Shown piece after piece: positions 11,504-20,557 of a stretch of DNA of 64,000 bases; position 1 is the first letter of the stretch, and every line of letters starts with the position of its first letter. The notes under the pieces are model-generated. The model worked only from the letters and a program-made list of their open reading frames with translations, made no database searches and was not told where the DNA came from. Made by a program: the position numbers and the translations under genes. Origin of the DNA: Deltaproteobacteria bacterium (GTDB lineage: Bacteria > JADJOY01); assembly GCA_016713535.1 (NCBI GenBank), contig JADJOY010000030.1, forward strand, positions 62,001-126,000, in the 5' to 3' direction.

Positions 11504-13114
11504 TCAGCGCCTGAGCGCGCCCGTCCCGCCGTAGGTGTCGATCAGCTCGGTCGAGATCCGGCGCGTGTGGGCGACCTCGCTCAGCACGTCGGCCGCCTCG
11601 GTGGGCGTCCGCGTGAAGCTCTCGCGATCGACGGTGTAGAGGCCGAAGCGGACGGCGAAGCCTTGCGCCCACTCGAAGTTGTCGATCAGCGACCAGTGGA
11701 AGTAGCCGCGCAGGTCGATGCCGGCGTCGAGGATCTCGCGCACCACCACCAGGTGGCGCACCAGGCTCTGGGCGCGCAGGTTCCCGCCGATCGCGAAGTC
11801 TTCCTCGCGCACGCCGTAGCCGTTCTCGGTGATGAGGAGCGGCGTGCCCGGGAACCGCGAGGCCCAGAGCTTGGTCACGTCGAGGAGAGCTTCCGGGTCG
11901 TGGACGCCGCCCCAGTGCCGCGGACCCGTGCCCGTGAAGTTGGGGATCGGGAAGTCGGGGTAGGGCGCACGTGGGCAGCCAAGGAGGTCGAGCAGCACGG
12001 GGCCGAGCGGGCCCACGAAGGTGGCGATCTCGTCCTCGCACGGCACCGAGCTGAGCGGGTACTTGCCGAGGAACGGCAGCACCTTGGCGTCGCGGTAGTA
12101 CTGCAGGCCGAGCCAGTCGAGCTTGTTCGCGTAGGCGGGGCGATCCTCGTCGATCACGCCATCGAGGTCGCGATCGAGGCCGCCGGCGACCACGCCGTTC
12201 ACGAACGAGTAATCGGGCGCGCCCGAGGCCTCGGCGGCGGCGACGTGCGCGGGGTCGCTCGGATCGACGGGCTGGTAGGCGGTGGTCGCGATCGTGAGCC
12301 CGACGCGCGCGGGCTCGCCGTCGCCATCGGCGTCGGTGGCGTCGTTGGCGCGGATCGCGTCGTAACACTGCGCGTGGCCGCTCAGGTACTGGTCCAGGAC
12401 CTTCGAGAACGAGCGGCTGATGTCGCTCGGTAGCGGCGCGAAGAGCCCGGGCGGGAAGCTCCCGCCCGTGTAGCCGCTCAGGAAGTAGACGTTGGGCTCG
12501 TTGAAGGTCGCCCACCAGTCGACGTCGCCGCCGAACTCCGTCGCCATGCGCGCGCAGAACGTGGCTAACTGCGCCGGCACCTCGGGGTTCGACCACCCGC
12601 ACAGGTTGGTGTCGGTCGGACCGCCGGCGCAGTCGAGGTGGGTGAGGTCGTAGACCCAGATCGGGTTGGTGAAGTGGTGGAGCGTGACGTACGGCACGAG
12701 CCCGTGCGCGCGCACCGAGTCCATCACCGCGTGGTAGTGGGCGATCTCGCTTTCGTCGAAGACGCCCTTTCGCGGCATGACCCGGCTCCAGTCGATCGAG
12801 AACCGGTAGGCGTCGAGGCCCATGTCCTCCACGAGCCGATGGTCGGTGTCGAAGAGCTCGTAGCTCGAGGCCGCCGCGCCCGCCGGCTCGGCGGACTTGC
12901 CCTCGAACGCCGGCAGCGTCGTGAACTGGTACCAGTCGGTGTTGGTGAGCCCGCCCTCGACCTGCTGCGCGGCGGTGGCGGCGCCGAGGACGAAGCGCTT
13001 GGGGATCCTGAGCGAGCCGTCGACCGACCCATCCCCCGAGCCGCCGCAGCCGAGCATCAGCAGCGTGGCCAGGCCCAGCGTGCGCAACGTCCAGCGGCTC
13101 GTCTGCGAAGTCAT
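11504..13114 (-). CDS. GH1 beta-glycosidase, lipoprotein
   Basis: 536 residues. Retaining beta-glucosidase/galactosidase family (GH1). The signal peptide ends in LMLGC (Cys23) with a GGSGDGSVDGS linker, so it is exported and lipid-anchored, unlike most bacterial GH1 enzymes, which are cytoplasmic. The (beta/alpha)8 barrel starts at IPKRFVLGAATAAQQVEGG. The acid/base Glu206 lies in TFNEPN and the nucleophile Glu430 in ITENGYG. The end of the barrel carries GYFHWSLIDNFEWAQGF. Asp-rich DATDADGDGEP and DRDLDGVIDEDRP segments could bind calcium. Substrate specificity cannot be told from sequence. Confidence 0.93.
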   Translation of the reverse strand: MTSQTSRWTLRTLGLATLLMLGCGGSGDGSVDGSLRIPKRFVLGAATAAQQVEGGLTNTDWYQFTTLPAFEGKSAEPAGAAASSYELFDTDHRLVEDMGLDAYRFSIDWSRVMPRKGVFDESEIAHYHAVMDSVRAHGLVPYVTLHHFTNPIWVYDLTHLDCAGGPTDTNLCGWSNPEVPAQLATFCARMATEFGGDVDWWATFNEPNVYFLSGYTGGSFPPGLFAPLPSDISRSFSKVLDQYLSGHAQCYDAIRANDATDADGDGEPARVGLTIATTAYQPVDPSDPAHVAAAEASGAPDYSFVNGVVAGGLDRDLDGVIDEDRPAYANKLDWLGLQYYRDAKVLPFLGKYPLSSVPCEDEIATFVGPLGPVLLDLLGCPRAPYPDFPIPNFTGTGPRHWGGVHDPEALLDVTKLWASRFPGTPLLITENGYGVREEDFAIGGNLRAQSLVRHLVVVREILDAGIDLRGYFHWSLIDNFEWAQGFAVRFGLYTVDRESFTRTPTEAADVLSEVAHTRRISTELIDTYGGTGALRR

Positions 13115-13208
13115 CGGCCCATGCGAAATGTCAGCACGGCGGGCGGCCGCGCTGGGTAGACTCCAGGCTCGCGGATCGTACCACCCGTCCTCGCGGCGAG
13201 TGAGGCCC

Positions 13209-13817
13209 ATGCCCGAGAGCACCGTCGCCCGTCCCGACAAGATGCACCCCGGCACGCTCGAGCTGCAGGCGCGCTTCGGCACCACCGAGCTCGGCGCGCG
13301 GGTCGCGAGGAGCGTCCAGCCGCGCCTCGACGCCCGCGAGATGGAGCTGATCCGGAACCAGGAGTGGTTCTTCTGGGCCACCGCGGACGAGACCGGCCGC
13401 CCCGATTGCTCGTTCCGGTCCGGGCCGCGCGGCTTCGTGAAGGTGCTCGACGAGTGCACCCTCGCGTTCGAGGACTACGATGGCAACGGCGCCTTCATGA
13501 GCCTCGGCAACCTGCTCGTGAACCCGTCGGTGGCGCTCTTGTTCGTGGACTTCGAGCGCGCCAAGCGCCTGCGCGTGGGCGGCACGGCCGAGGTCCTCGA
13601 CGGTGCGGCCGCCGCGGCCGTGTGGCCGGGTGCCAAGCGCGTGGTGCGGATCCACGTCACCCACACCCACGCCAACTGCCCGCGCCACGTCCCTTACCTC
13701 GTCAAGGGGATGGTTCCGACCACCTTGCCGGCCCGGATCAACTGCTGGGTCCGCAAGAACCTCGGCCGTTCGGCGACGGTGCGACGGATCTACGACTGGA
13801 TGCAGGAACACCTGTAG
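13209..13817 (+). CDS. Pyridoxamine 5'-phosphate oxidase-like flavin-binding protein
   Basis: 202 residues, ATG 13209. The segment NQEWFFWATADETGRPDCSF followed by GPRGFVKVLDE and NLLVNPSVALLFVDF is the split-barrel FMN-binding fold of the PNPOx-like family. The related group is usually annotated only as a flavin-nucleotide-binding protein. The last third (HVTHTHANCPRHVPYLVKGM) has a His/Cys cluster found in this subfamily. Start follows GCGAGTGAGGCCC with a weak ribosome binding site. It lies divergent from the GH1 gene, sharing a 94-base spacer. Substrate unknown. Confidence 0.85.
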   Translation: MPESTVARPDKMHPGTLELQARFGTTELGARVARSVQPRLDAREMELIRNQEWFFWATADETGRPDCSFRSGPRGFVKVLDECTLAFEDYDGNGAFMSLGNLLVNPSVALLFVDFERAKRLRVGGTAEVLDGAAAAAVWPGAKRVVRIHVTHTHANCPRHVPYLVKGMVPTTLPARINCWVRKNLGRSATVRRIYDWMQEHL

Positions 13818-14024
13818 GGCGGCGCCGAAGCCCTTCTACGACGGCGAAATCATTCGCGAGGTTCCGGCGGGGCACGAGCGCCGAAAAAGTTTCGCCATTT
13901 CGTTTCCCGAATGCTCGGGAAACGGGCAGTCTACGGCATCCCACCAGGGGCTCCCGTACCCCGTTTCCCGGGTCCGACGCACGCCTGACCGGGCGCCTCG
14001 GGCGCGAGCAAGTGAGAGCATTTC

Positions 14025-15563
14025 GTGAAGGTGTTCCTGGTCTACGTCCGCGACGAGAACTACTACCGGCTCCTCCCCGATCGTCTGCGACGGCCGCACT
14101 TCGAAGACCGCCTTCCCGTGATGGCGTTCCCGCCGCTCGGGATCCAGACCCTCGCCCCGGTGCTCCGCGAGCGCGGTCACGAGGTGCGGCTCTTCGACAC
14201 GTGCCACCCGCAGATGAAGCCGGCGCACATCGCGCGCGCGGTCCAGGACGAGCGGCCCGACCTGGTCGGGCTGTCGTTCCTCTCGACCACGTCCTATCCC
14301 GCCACCAAGGCGATGGCGAAGACGCTCAAGGAGGCCTCGCCCTCCACGCCGATCATCCTCGGTGGCCCCTTCGCTTCGATCAACCCCCGCCAGATCCTCC
14401 AGGACTGCATCCACGCGGACCTGGTGGGCGAGGGCGAAGGCGAGGAGCTCCTGCCCGCCTTCCTCGCCAACATGGACTGCCCCGGCGAGGTGCCGAGCCT
14501 GTCGTGGCGTCGCGGGGACGAGATCGTCACCAACCAGGACGGGGCGATCCTGCGCGACCTCGACAAATACCCGTATCCCGATCGAGAGAGCCTGCCGATC
14601 GAATACGTCGAGTCGATGCCGCTCGACGTGCCCGCGGTGCTGTCGCTCGATCGCTTCTGCACCATGCAGACGTCGCGCGGTTGTCCGTATCCCTGCATTT
14701 ACTGCGACATCCCGGCGCTCGCCGACGGCAAGTGGCGCTCGCGCTCGCCCGAGCACGTGCTCGGCGAGATGCAGATGCTCAACGACCGCGGCTATCGCTC
14801 GGTGTACCTGACCGACGATCACTTCCTGCTCAAGCGCAAGCGCATCGAGGCGATCTGCCAGGGCATGATCGACCGCAAGCTCGAACTGCGCTGGGGTTGC
14901 GAGGGACGCGTCGACTCGATGGCGATCAACGAGTTCCCGATCATGGCGAAGGCCAAGTGCTCGATGCTCGCGTTCGGCGTCGAGGCCGGCACCCAGAAGG
15001 TCCTCGATCGCCTCAAGAAGGGGCAGCGCCTCGAGCAGATCGAGCTCGCCGTGCGCAAGGCGAAAGAGGCCGGGATCGCGAGCGCCCACGGCTTCTTCCT
15101 GATCGGCGCCCCCGACGAGACCGCCGACGACGTGCTCGAGAGCTTCCGCTTCGCCGCGCGCCTCGAGCTCGACACCTTCGGCTTCAACCGCCTGTGCGCC
15201 TACCGCGGCACCCCGCTGTGGCAGGAGTACGTCGAGAAGGGCGTCATCGACGACGAGCGAGACTGGCAGAAGTGGTTCAAGTGCTCGGACATCGATCCCA
15301 CCATCCTGCCGAGCGAGGAGCTCAACCGGCTGCGCATGAAGGGCTACGGGCTGCTCTTCTGGCACCGCATCACGCGGCGCCCGATCCGCACCGCGAAGCT
15401 GCTGCGCAACTTCGGCCGCTACATGCGCAAGCGCGACATCCTGACCTTGCTCGCCAGCCCGTTCCGGCGCCGCGCGCTCACCAAGGCGCCGGACCTGCCG
15501 GTCCAGATGATGGCCGCGGGCCTCACCGCGCCGATCCGCGAGCCGCTCGCCGCCGCGGCGTGA
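14025..15563 (+). CDS. B12-binding radical SAM protein
   Basis: 512 residues, GTG start at 14025. An N-terminal cobalamin-binding-like Rossmann domain (about 1-150; MAFPPLGIQTLAPVLRERGH, IILGGPFASINP) precedes the radical SAM domain with Cys220, Cys224 and Cys227 in RGCPYPCIYC. A GVEAGTQKVLDRLKKGQ segment gives the family EAG motif. This architecture is class B methyltransferase/cyclase-like (BchE, hopanoid and other lipid-modifying members). The DxHxxG of true cobalamin 'base-off' binding is not evident, so cobalamin binding is inferred from the fold only. Its stop overlaps the start of a TVP38-type membrane protein by four bases, suggesting translational coupling and a membrane or lipid substrate. 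Confidence 0.88.
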   Translation: MKVFLVYVRDENYYRLLPDRLRRPHFEDRLPVMAFPPLGIQTLAPVLRERGHEVRLFDTCHPQMKPAHIARAVQDERPDLVGLSFLSTTSYPATKAMAKTLKEASPSTPIILGGPFASINPRQILQDCIHADLVGEGEGEELLPAFLANMDCPGEVPSLSWRRGDEIVTNQDGAILRDLDKYPYPDRESLPIEYVESMPLDVPAVLSLDRFCTMQTSRGCPYPCIYCDIPALADGKWRSRSPEHVLGEMQMLNDRGYRSVYLTDDHFLLKRKRIEAICQGMIDRKLELRWGCEGRVDSMAINEFPIMAKAKCSMLAFGVEAGTQKVLDRLKKGQRLEQIELAVRKAKEAGIASAHGFFLIGAPDETADDVLESFRFAARLELDTFGFNRLCAYRGTPLWQEYVEKGVIDDERDWQKWFKCSDIDPTILPSEELNRLRMKGYGLLFWHRITRRPIRTAKLLRNFGRYMRKRDILTLLASPFRRRALTKAPDLPVQMMAAGLTAPIREPLAAAA

Positions 15564-16261
15564 CCTCGTCTTCGCCGCTTCGCCCCGTCATCGCGCTGCG
15601 CCTGGCGGCCGTCGCCGCCGTGGTGGCGATGCTGGTGCTCGCCCAGCGGGCCGGTATCCTCGGGCGCTTCTCCGATCCCGCCGGAGCGCGCCAGGCCCTC
15701 CTCGACCTCGGTCCGTGGGGGTACGCGGCGTTCGTCGGCGCCTTCGCGCTACTCCAGCCGTTCGCGCTGCCGGGCACCGTGTTCGTCTTCTCAGCGCCGC
15801 TGGTGTGGCCGTGGCCGATCGCCTTCGCGCTCTCGATGGCCGGCTCCATGGCCGCGAGCGTCGTCGGCTTCTCGTTCGCGCGTTTCATCGCCCGCGACCT
15901 GCTGGCGCCACGGATCCCCGAGCGGCTGCGGCGCTACGACGACGACCTCGCCCGGCACGGCTTCCGCACCGTCTTCTGGCTACGCCTGGTGTTGTGGATG
16001 CCCCAGGTGCTGCATGCCTTCCTGGGCGTGTCGCGGGTGCCGTTCTGGACCCACTTCTGGGCGTCGCTGCTGGGCTACGCGGTGCCGCTGTTGCTGGTCA
16101 GCTACTTCGGTCAGCGCATGGTGGACGTCGTGCGGTCCGCTCCGCCGTCCGCGTGGGTGGTGCTGGGCGCGGTCGCGATCGGAGCGGGCGCGGTGTGGAT
16201 GATGTGGCGCCGCCGCCAAGGGGCGTCCCCTGGCGGCGGCGAGAGCCTTCCGCGGCGTTGA
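15560..16261 (+). CDS. TVP38/TMEM64 (DedA/SNARE-associated) family membrane protein
   Basis: 233 residues. The GTG at 15560 overlaps the TGA of the preceding gene (GTGA). Five or six hydrophobic segments are visible, starting with LAAVAAVVAMLVLAQRAGIL. The family core contains PGTVFVFSAPLVWPWPI, GSMAASVVGFSFARFIARDL and WLRLVLWMPQVLHAFLGVSR, which match the VTT-domain proteins now linked to lipid scrambling and undecaprenyl phosphate transport. The C terminus is a short basic cytoplasmic tail. Coupling to the radical SAM gene suggests a lipid-related role; this is inference. Confidence 0.9.
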   Translation: MTSSSPLRPVIALRLAAVAAVVAMLVLAQRAGILGRFSDPAGARQALLDLGPWGYAAFVGAFALLQPFALPGTVFVFSAPLVWPWPIAFALSMAGSMAASVVGFSFARFIARDLLAPRIPERLRRYDDDLARHGFRTVFWLRLVLWMPQVLHAFLGVSRVPFWTHFWASLLGYAVPLLLVSYFGQRMVDVVRSAPPSAWVVLGAVAIGAGAVWMMWRRRQGASPGGGESLPRR

Positions 16262-16610
16262 GCCCGCTCCGGGTCGGAGGGCGGGGCTCCCGCCCCGCCG
16301 CTGACGGCGCCCGACGGAGCGGGCGCGCTCCAGCCGGTTCGGTCTGGGAGGGGCACGGCCCGCGTGCTCGGCGATCCCGGTAGCGCCCGCCACCGCCACG
16401 CGCTCGACGGAGCGCGGCCCTCCAGCCGATCGAGCGACTGGAGGGCAGGCGCCGAAGGCGCCGTGGTCCCTCGGCCCCGGAGCCTCGGATCGCGGCCGCG
16501 AAGGATCGCGGCCCTCCAGCAACTCGTGGCCCTGGAGGGGCACGCTTCGCGTGCCCGGCGACACGCAACAGCGCCCGCGCCGGGGGGCCCGCCGACTGCG
16601 TCGATCTCGG
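16262..16610. repeat. Palindrome cluster between convergent genes
   Basis: 349 bases between two convergent genes. Several GC-rich inverted repeats follow each other: ggcggggctcccgccccgcc, 'ggcgccgaaggcgcc', and 'ggggcacgcttcgcgtgccc' with a TTCG loop, alternating with the 'gccctccag'/'ctggaggg' border motif. It probably works as a bidirectional transcription stop and is of the same repeat class as the 27-29 kb array. No gene is visible. Confidence 0.7.
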
Positions 16611-17988
16611 TCAGGTACCCGTGGCGGCCGGGGCCTCTTCGCGACCCTTCACGCCGTATTCGCGGTAGCCGTCGGCGCGGATCTCGCGCAGGTAGTAGCG
16701 GTCGGTGGGGATTTTCGCCCACTCGCTGGTGAGGCGCGCCGCGTACTTGTCGCGGTCGAACTTGTCGAACGCGACCTGGTCCTCGTAGTCGCCGGTCTCG
16801 GAGCCAGTTGCGGTGCTTGAGCTTCTCGCCGAGGCCGATCTGGCCGATCGCCTCGGCGGCACCCGGGACGATGGTGCCGGAGTAGACGACCATCGTGTTG
16901 CCGCTGCCGTACGAGGCGAACAGGATGCGCTTGCCCTCGAGCTCGTCGCCGATCCGCTTGAGCTCGCTTTCGAGCAGGTTCGCGAGGCACAGGTAGAGCG
17001 AGCAGGTGTAGAGGTTGCCGGCCAGCGACGTGCCCATCAGCGACTCGGGCAGGCGCAGCCGCGCGCTCTCGGCCTCGGCCGCTTCCTGCGAGATGTGGCG
17101 GGCCTTCGCGAGCAGATCCGTCAGCGCCTCGACCGGCATCTGCCGGAACGGCGCGTGCAGCAGCACGTAGTCGAAGTTGTCGAGGAAGTGCTTGCCGGGC
17201 GGTACCTCGATCAGCCCGCTGCGCAGCGCCTTGTCCTTGAAGCTCAGGTAGGCACCGAGGAGCGCGTCCTTGTAGCACTGCACCGAGAACTTGCCGCGCG
17301 CCTTGGCGACGGTGGAGCCGATGTTGCGGAAGAAGTCGTCGACGCTCTGGCTGTTGTAGCCGACCACACCGAGGTCGAGGCGGATGAGCTTGGGATCGGT
17401 CTCGACGAGCAGGCTGACCGCGCCGGCTCCCTGGGTGAACTCCGCGGTCGACACCAGGTCGTAGCGCGAGGTGTCGCCCATGGTGACGATCGCCGGCGCG
17501 GAGAGTCCGCGCAGCGAGTCGATGGCGATCTGGCTCATCGCGCCGAGGAGCCCGTAGGTGCCGCCGGCGCAGGCGTGCTTGACCTCGTAGATGCTGGTGT
17601 CGGGTCCGATGCGGATGCCGTCTTGCTCGAGCAGGCCCTGCGCGAAGCTCGAGAGCGGCTTGGCGTGGTCCATGGCGGTCTCGGTGCCGCACACGAACTG
17701 GCTCACGCGCGTGGCGTCGACGCCGGTGGTCTTGACGAGGTCGCGGACCGACTCGGCGATCATCGTCACCGTGTCCTCCCAGACCTCGGGGATGCGCATC
17801 TCCTCCTGGCCGGTGTAGCGCAGCGACTTCACGAAGTCGCGCGAGTCGCCGTCGGGCCGCAGCGCGTTGCGCTCCTCGGCGAGCGGCTTGAGCTTCACCG
17901 CCGGCTCGGGGAGGTACACGCTGAGACCGCTGATGCCGATCGCGGGAACCGGGCTCGCACCCGTCCACTTCTTGCCGTCGTTCGTCAT
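16611..17988 (-). CDS. mvaS: Hydroxymethylglutaryl-CoA synthase (frame broken once near 16805)
   Basis: Condenses acetyl-CoA with acetoacetyl-CoA to HMG-CoA, the committed entry to the mevalonate route. Related enzymes also act in polyketide beta-branching. Start ATG 17986-17988. The thiolase-fold triad is present: Glu103 in GTETAMDHAK, the acyl-carrying Cys140 in VKHACAGGTYGL, and His278 in LLHAPFRQMP. After KLKHRNW the frame changes and continues as GSETGDYEDQVAFDKFDRDK to the TGA at 16611. One extra G in the coding strand (plus strand 16804-16805) would give ...RNWGSETGDY, so the break is probably a homopolymer error. Full length is about 458 residues. No mevalonate kinase or HMG-CoA reductase is adjacent. 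The two minus-strand genes upstream run in the same direction. Confidence 0.9.
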
Positions 17989-18138
17989 GCCGTTCGTCCT
18001 TTCTCGTTGCGCCGGAGTGTCGGGGAGCCGTCCACCCCTGTCAAACTGACGCAGTGAGTCATCGCAAACTTCCGGGCCGTCCGAGCGTGAGGTTTTGCCC
18101 GCGGATCGTGGACGTTTCGTGCAGGCGCGGCCCTCGAC

Positions 18139-18885
18139 TCACGAGTACCTCCGGTTCGCGGCCGCACGCGCGAACGCCGCGACCAGCGGATGGGCGCGGC
18201 CCGCGAGCGCCGCGCGCTCGGGCTGGAAGAGCGTCGCGACGAAGAACGGGTGACCGTCGAGCTCCACCGCTCGAACCTCGCCCGCCTCGTCGGTGGCGGC
18301 AATCCGCAGCGGTCCCGAGCCGAGCCGGTGCGAGTGCGCGGGCGAGAGCCCGAAGCGGCAGTGATAGCCCTCGACCGCCGGTTGCTCCGGTTGCTCCGAT
18401 GCGTAGATCGAGGCGAGGCGCGAGCCGGGTACCAGGCGCACCGTGCCGGTCACTTCGACGAGGCTGCACGCGAGTGGCGCGACGAGCGGATCCTCCGCGG
18501 TGGGATCGAGCTCCGCGTGCGCCGCGCGCTCGAGCCCCCACTCGCTTCGCGCGTACTCGAGGAGCGCGTGCTGGAAGCCGCCGCAGGTCCCCAGGAACGG
18601 GCGCCCGCCGCGGCGCGCGAACCCGATCGCCGCGAGCGCGCCTGCGGTGCTCGCGTACCGGCTCGCCGGCACGCACCACACGCCGTCGTAGCCGGCGAGG
18701 GCGGTGGCGACGTCGGCGCGATCGAGTGTGCGCGTGCCGACCCAATCCCAGGCGAGCGAGAGGCGGGCGTCGCGGCGAGCGCGCTCGAGGGCCAGCGGGA
18801 TCGCGCGGTGCGCGGTGACCGCCGGGTCGAGGTCGCCGACCAGCGCGATCCGCGCCGGCTCGCGCCGAGGTTCAGCGCTCCCCAT
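18139..18885 (-). CDS. CTP synthase C-terminal region-related (glutaminase-like) protein
   Basis: 248 residues, start ATG 18883-18885. Class I glutamine-amidotransferase fold like the C-terminal half of CTP synthase, but without the synthetase half. The nucleophile elbow is FLGTCGGFQHALLEYAR (Cys101). The position of the catalytic His is occupied by Gln: LFQPER replaces the F-H-P-E of true glutaminases. This stand-alone family is known from database naming as 'CTP synthase C-terminal region-related (seleno)protein', in which some members carry selenocysteine at the elbow. Here the codon is TGC, an ordinary Cys. Function is unknown. It lies between the HMG-CoA synthase and cycloeucalenol cycloisomerase genes on the same strand. 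Confidence 0.82.
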   Translation of the reverse strand: MGSAEPRREPARIALVGDLDPAVTAHRAIPLALERARRDARLSLAWDWVGTRTLDRADVATALAGYDGVWCVPASRYASTAGALAAIGFARRGGRPFLGTCGGFQHALLEYARSEWGLERAAHAELDPTAEDPLVAPLACSLVEVTGTVRLVPGSRLASIYASEQPEQPAVEGYHCRFGLSPAHSHRLGSGPLRIAATDEAGEVRAVELDGHPFFVATLFQPERAALAGRAHPLVAAFARAAANRRYS

Positions 18886-18965
18886 GTCCGGTCCACACCT
18901 CGGCCGCCGCCCACGATCCCCGAGCGGCGCCGACGCCGCTCCGGGGAGTCATGGCGCGCCCGGCC

Positions 18966-19826
18966 TCACGGCACCACCTCCGGCGCCGCGCCCAGGCAGC
19001 TCGTGCCGTAGTCACGCAGACCGACGTGGCCCCATGCGACCTCGGTCACGTGGGGCGCCACGACGCGCTTCAGGAACTCCGCGTCGGCGATCAGCAGCGC
19101 GGTCGCGAGGAGGCTGCCGGCGATCACCTTCCGCATCGAGCTGTCGTCGCCGGGACGCTCGTCGAGGGTCACCCAGAACGGCATCGCGAGCGCGAGCCAC
19201 GTGCCATACGCGACCGTCCCGAACGTGAGCGCCATCGCCGGGTGATCGAAGCAGTAGAGCGTCTTCATCCACGGGTTGGCGTTGAGCAGGCTCTCGACGC
19301 CGGCGATGACCACCGGCACGGCGAACGCGAGCGCGCAGCCCTTCACCCGCGAGCGCGGCATCACCCGATCGCGCACGAACCGCCACCCCATGCAGGCGAG
19401 CACCGAGTAGGTGGCGAAGTAGGTGATCGTCATGAAGGTGAGGAAGACCGGCACCCCGTTGAGGTTGAAGCGGGTGTCGAAGCCGTAGTGGGCGTGCAGC
19501 GCCTCGTAGAAGAACGAGGTGCCGAAGGTGTTCGCGAGGAACGAGTAGATCGCGAGCCACACCAGGATCTTGGTCGCGTAGCGCTCGCGCAGCGGCTTGG
19601 CCTTCTCCTCTGCGGGCGCGAACACGTAGGCACCCGCGGCGGTGCCTGCGCTCAGCAGCAGCGCGAACGCGAGCAGCTCGACGTCGCCCCAGCGGTTCGC
19701 GACGCCGGTCAGCATGACGCTGGCGGCGAGGACACCCCACACCGGCGTGTAAGCGAGGAAGAAGCGCTCGGCGGCGCGCTTGCCCGGATGGGCGGCGAAG
19801 AGCGACGGCTGGGTCGGTTCGGTCAT
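18966..19826 (-). CDS. Cycloeucalenol cycloisomerase homologue (sterol 9,19-cyclopropane ring opening)
   Basis: 286 residues, similar to the length of plant CPI1 (about 280), which opens the 9beta,19-cyclopropane ring of cycloeucalenol. The N terminus FAAHPGKRAAERFFLAYTPV aligns by eye with the plant sequence around ANPSKRWGELFFLFYTPFW. The middle segments LRERYATKILVWLAIYSFLA and NTFGTSFFYEAL, and the later LNGVPVFLTFMTITYFATY, also follow it. About eight hydrophobic segments are visible. PFWVTLDERPG matches the plant PMFFRMDE region. ATG 19824-19826 was chosen because it starts just before the conserved block; one 25 bases further upstream is possible. Bacterial members occur in sterol-making Myxococcota. 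Membrane location and substrate are inferred from homology. Confidence 0.8.
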   Translation of the reverse strand: MTEPTQPSLFAAHPGKRAAERFFLAYTPVWGVLAASVMLTGVANRWGDVELLAFALLLSAGTAAGAYVFAPAEEKAKPLRERYATKILVWLAIYSFLANTFGTSFFYEALHAHYGFDTRFNLNGVPVFLTFMTITYFATYSVLACMGWRFVRDRVMPRSRVKGCALAFAVPVVIAGVESLLNANPWMKTLYCFDHPAMALTFGTVAYGTWLALAMPFWVTLDERPGDDSSMRKVIAGSLLATALLIADAEFLKRVVAPHVTEVAWGHVGLRDYGTSCLGAAPEVVP

Positions 19827-20103
19827 CCGGTGGGTGCCCTCCGCTCGCATGGTACCTCTCGGCGCCTCGCCGTCCCATGCCCTCTCCCACCCCACGGGGC
19901 TCGAGCGCTGCGCGGTTCTACATTCCGCCGCGCTCGTGGCGAAGGCGCGAGCGCGATGTGAGCATCGGACGCGCCGCAAAACCGCGTTTTGCGCGTGGAG
20001 TGTCCGGTGGGCGCGCCGCTTGCTTCGTGTCGACGTCCGACGGCGTTCGACGACGGCCCCAGGTCTGGGCCCGTGCCGCTCGCAGCCGCCGGGGAGGGCG
20101 ATC

Positions 20104-20511
20104 GTGAAGACACCGATGCGTGTGGGAGACGTGATGACGCCGCGGCCGCAGTGCGTCGGTCCGGAGAGCACCGTCGAGGAGGCCGCCGTGCTCATGGCGC
20201 GCCTCGACGTGGGCGTCTTGCCGGTGATGCGCGGCGAGGAGCTCGTGGGGATGGTGACCGACCGAGACATCGCGCTGCGCGTGGTCGGCCAGCACCGCGC
20301 CCTCGACACCGAGGTCGGCGAGGTGCTCTCGGGCGACGTCGTGTGCGTGCGCGAGATCCAGACGCTGGGCGAGGCGCACGCGATCATGCAGAAGCATCAG
20401 GTGCAGCGCCTCCCGGTGGTGGACGAAGAGAAGCAACTGGTCGGGATCGTGTCGCTCGGCGACATCGCACGAGCCCAGGTGACGCAGGTCGACTCGACTC
20501 TGCATCGCTGA
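20104..20511 (+). CDS. CBS-domain pair protein
   Basis: 135 residues, GTG 20104, preceded by GGGGAGGGCGATC. Two CBS domains fill the protein: MRVGDVMTPRPQCVGPESTV to about residue 65, and VGEVLSGDVVCVREIQTLGE to the end. VGMVTDRDIALRVV and VGIVSLGDIAR are the usual nucleotide-facing motifs. Such stand-alone pairs bind adenine nucleotides and modulate other proteins. No partner is fused or obvious nearby. Confidence 0.92.
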   Translation: MKTPMRVGDVMTPRPQCVGPESTVEEAAVLMARLDVGVLPVMRGEELVGMVTDRDIALRVVGQHRALDTEVGEVLSGDVVCVREIQTLGEAHAIMQKHQVQRLPVVDEEKQLVGIVSLGDIARAQVTQVDSTLHR

Positions 20512-20557
20512 CCTTCGCACCGGCGGAGGCGCACCGGCCGAGTGGTAGGCTCGGCGC

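Noticed and set aside
18580-18590. Selenocysteine codon in the CTP-synthase-related protein
   Set aside because: The elbow codon is TGC (Cys), so this copy is not a selenoprotein.
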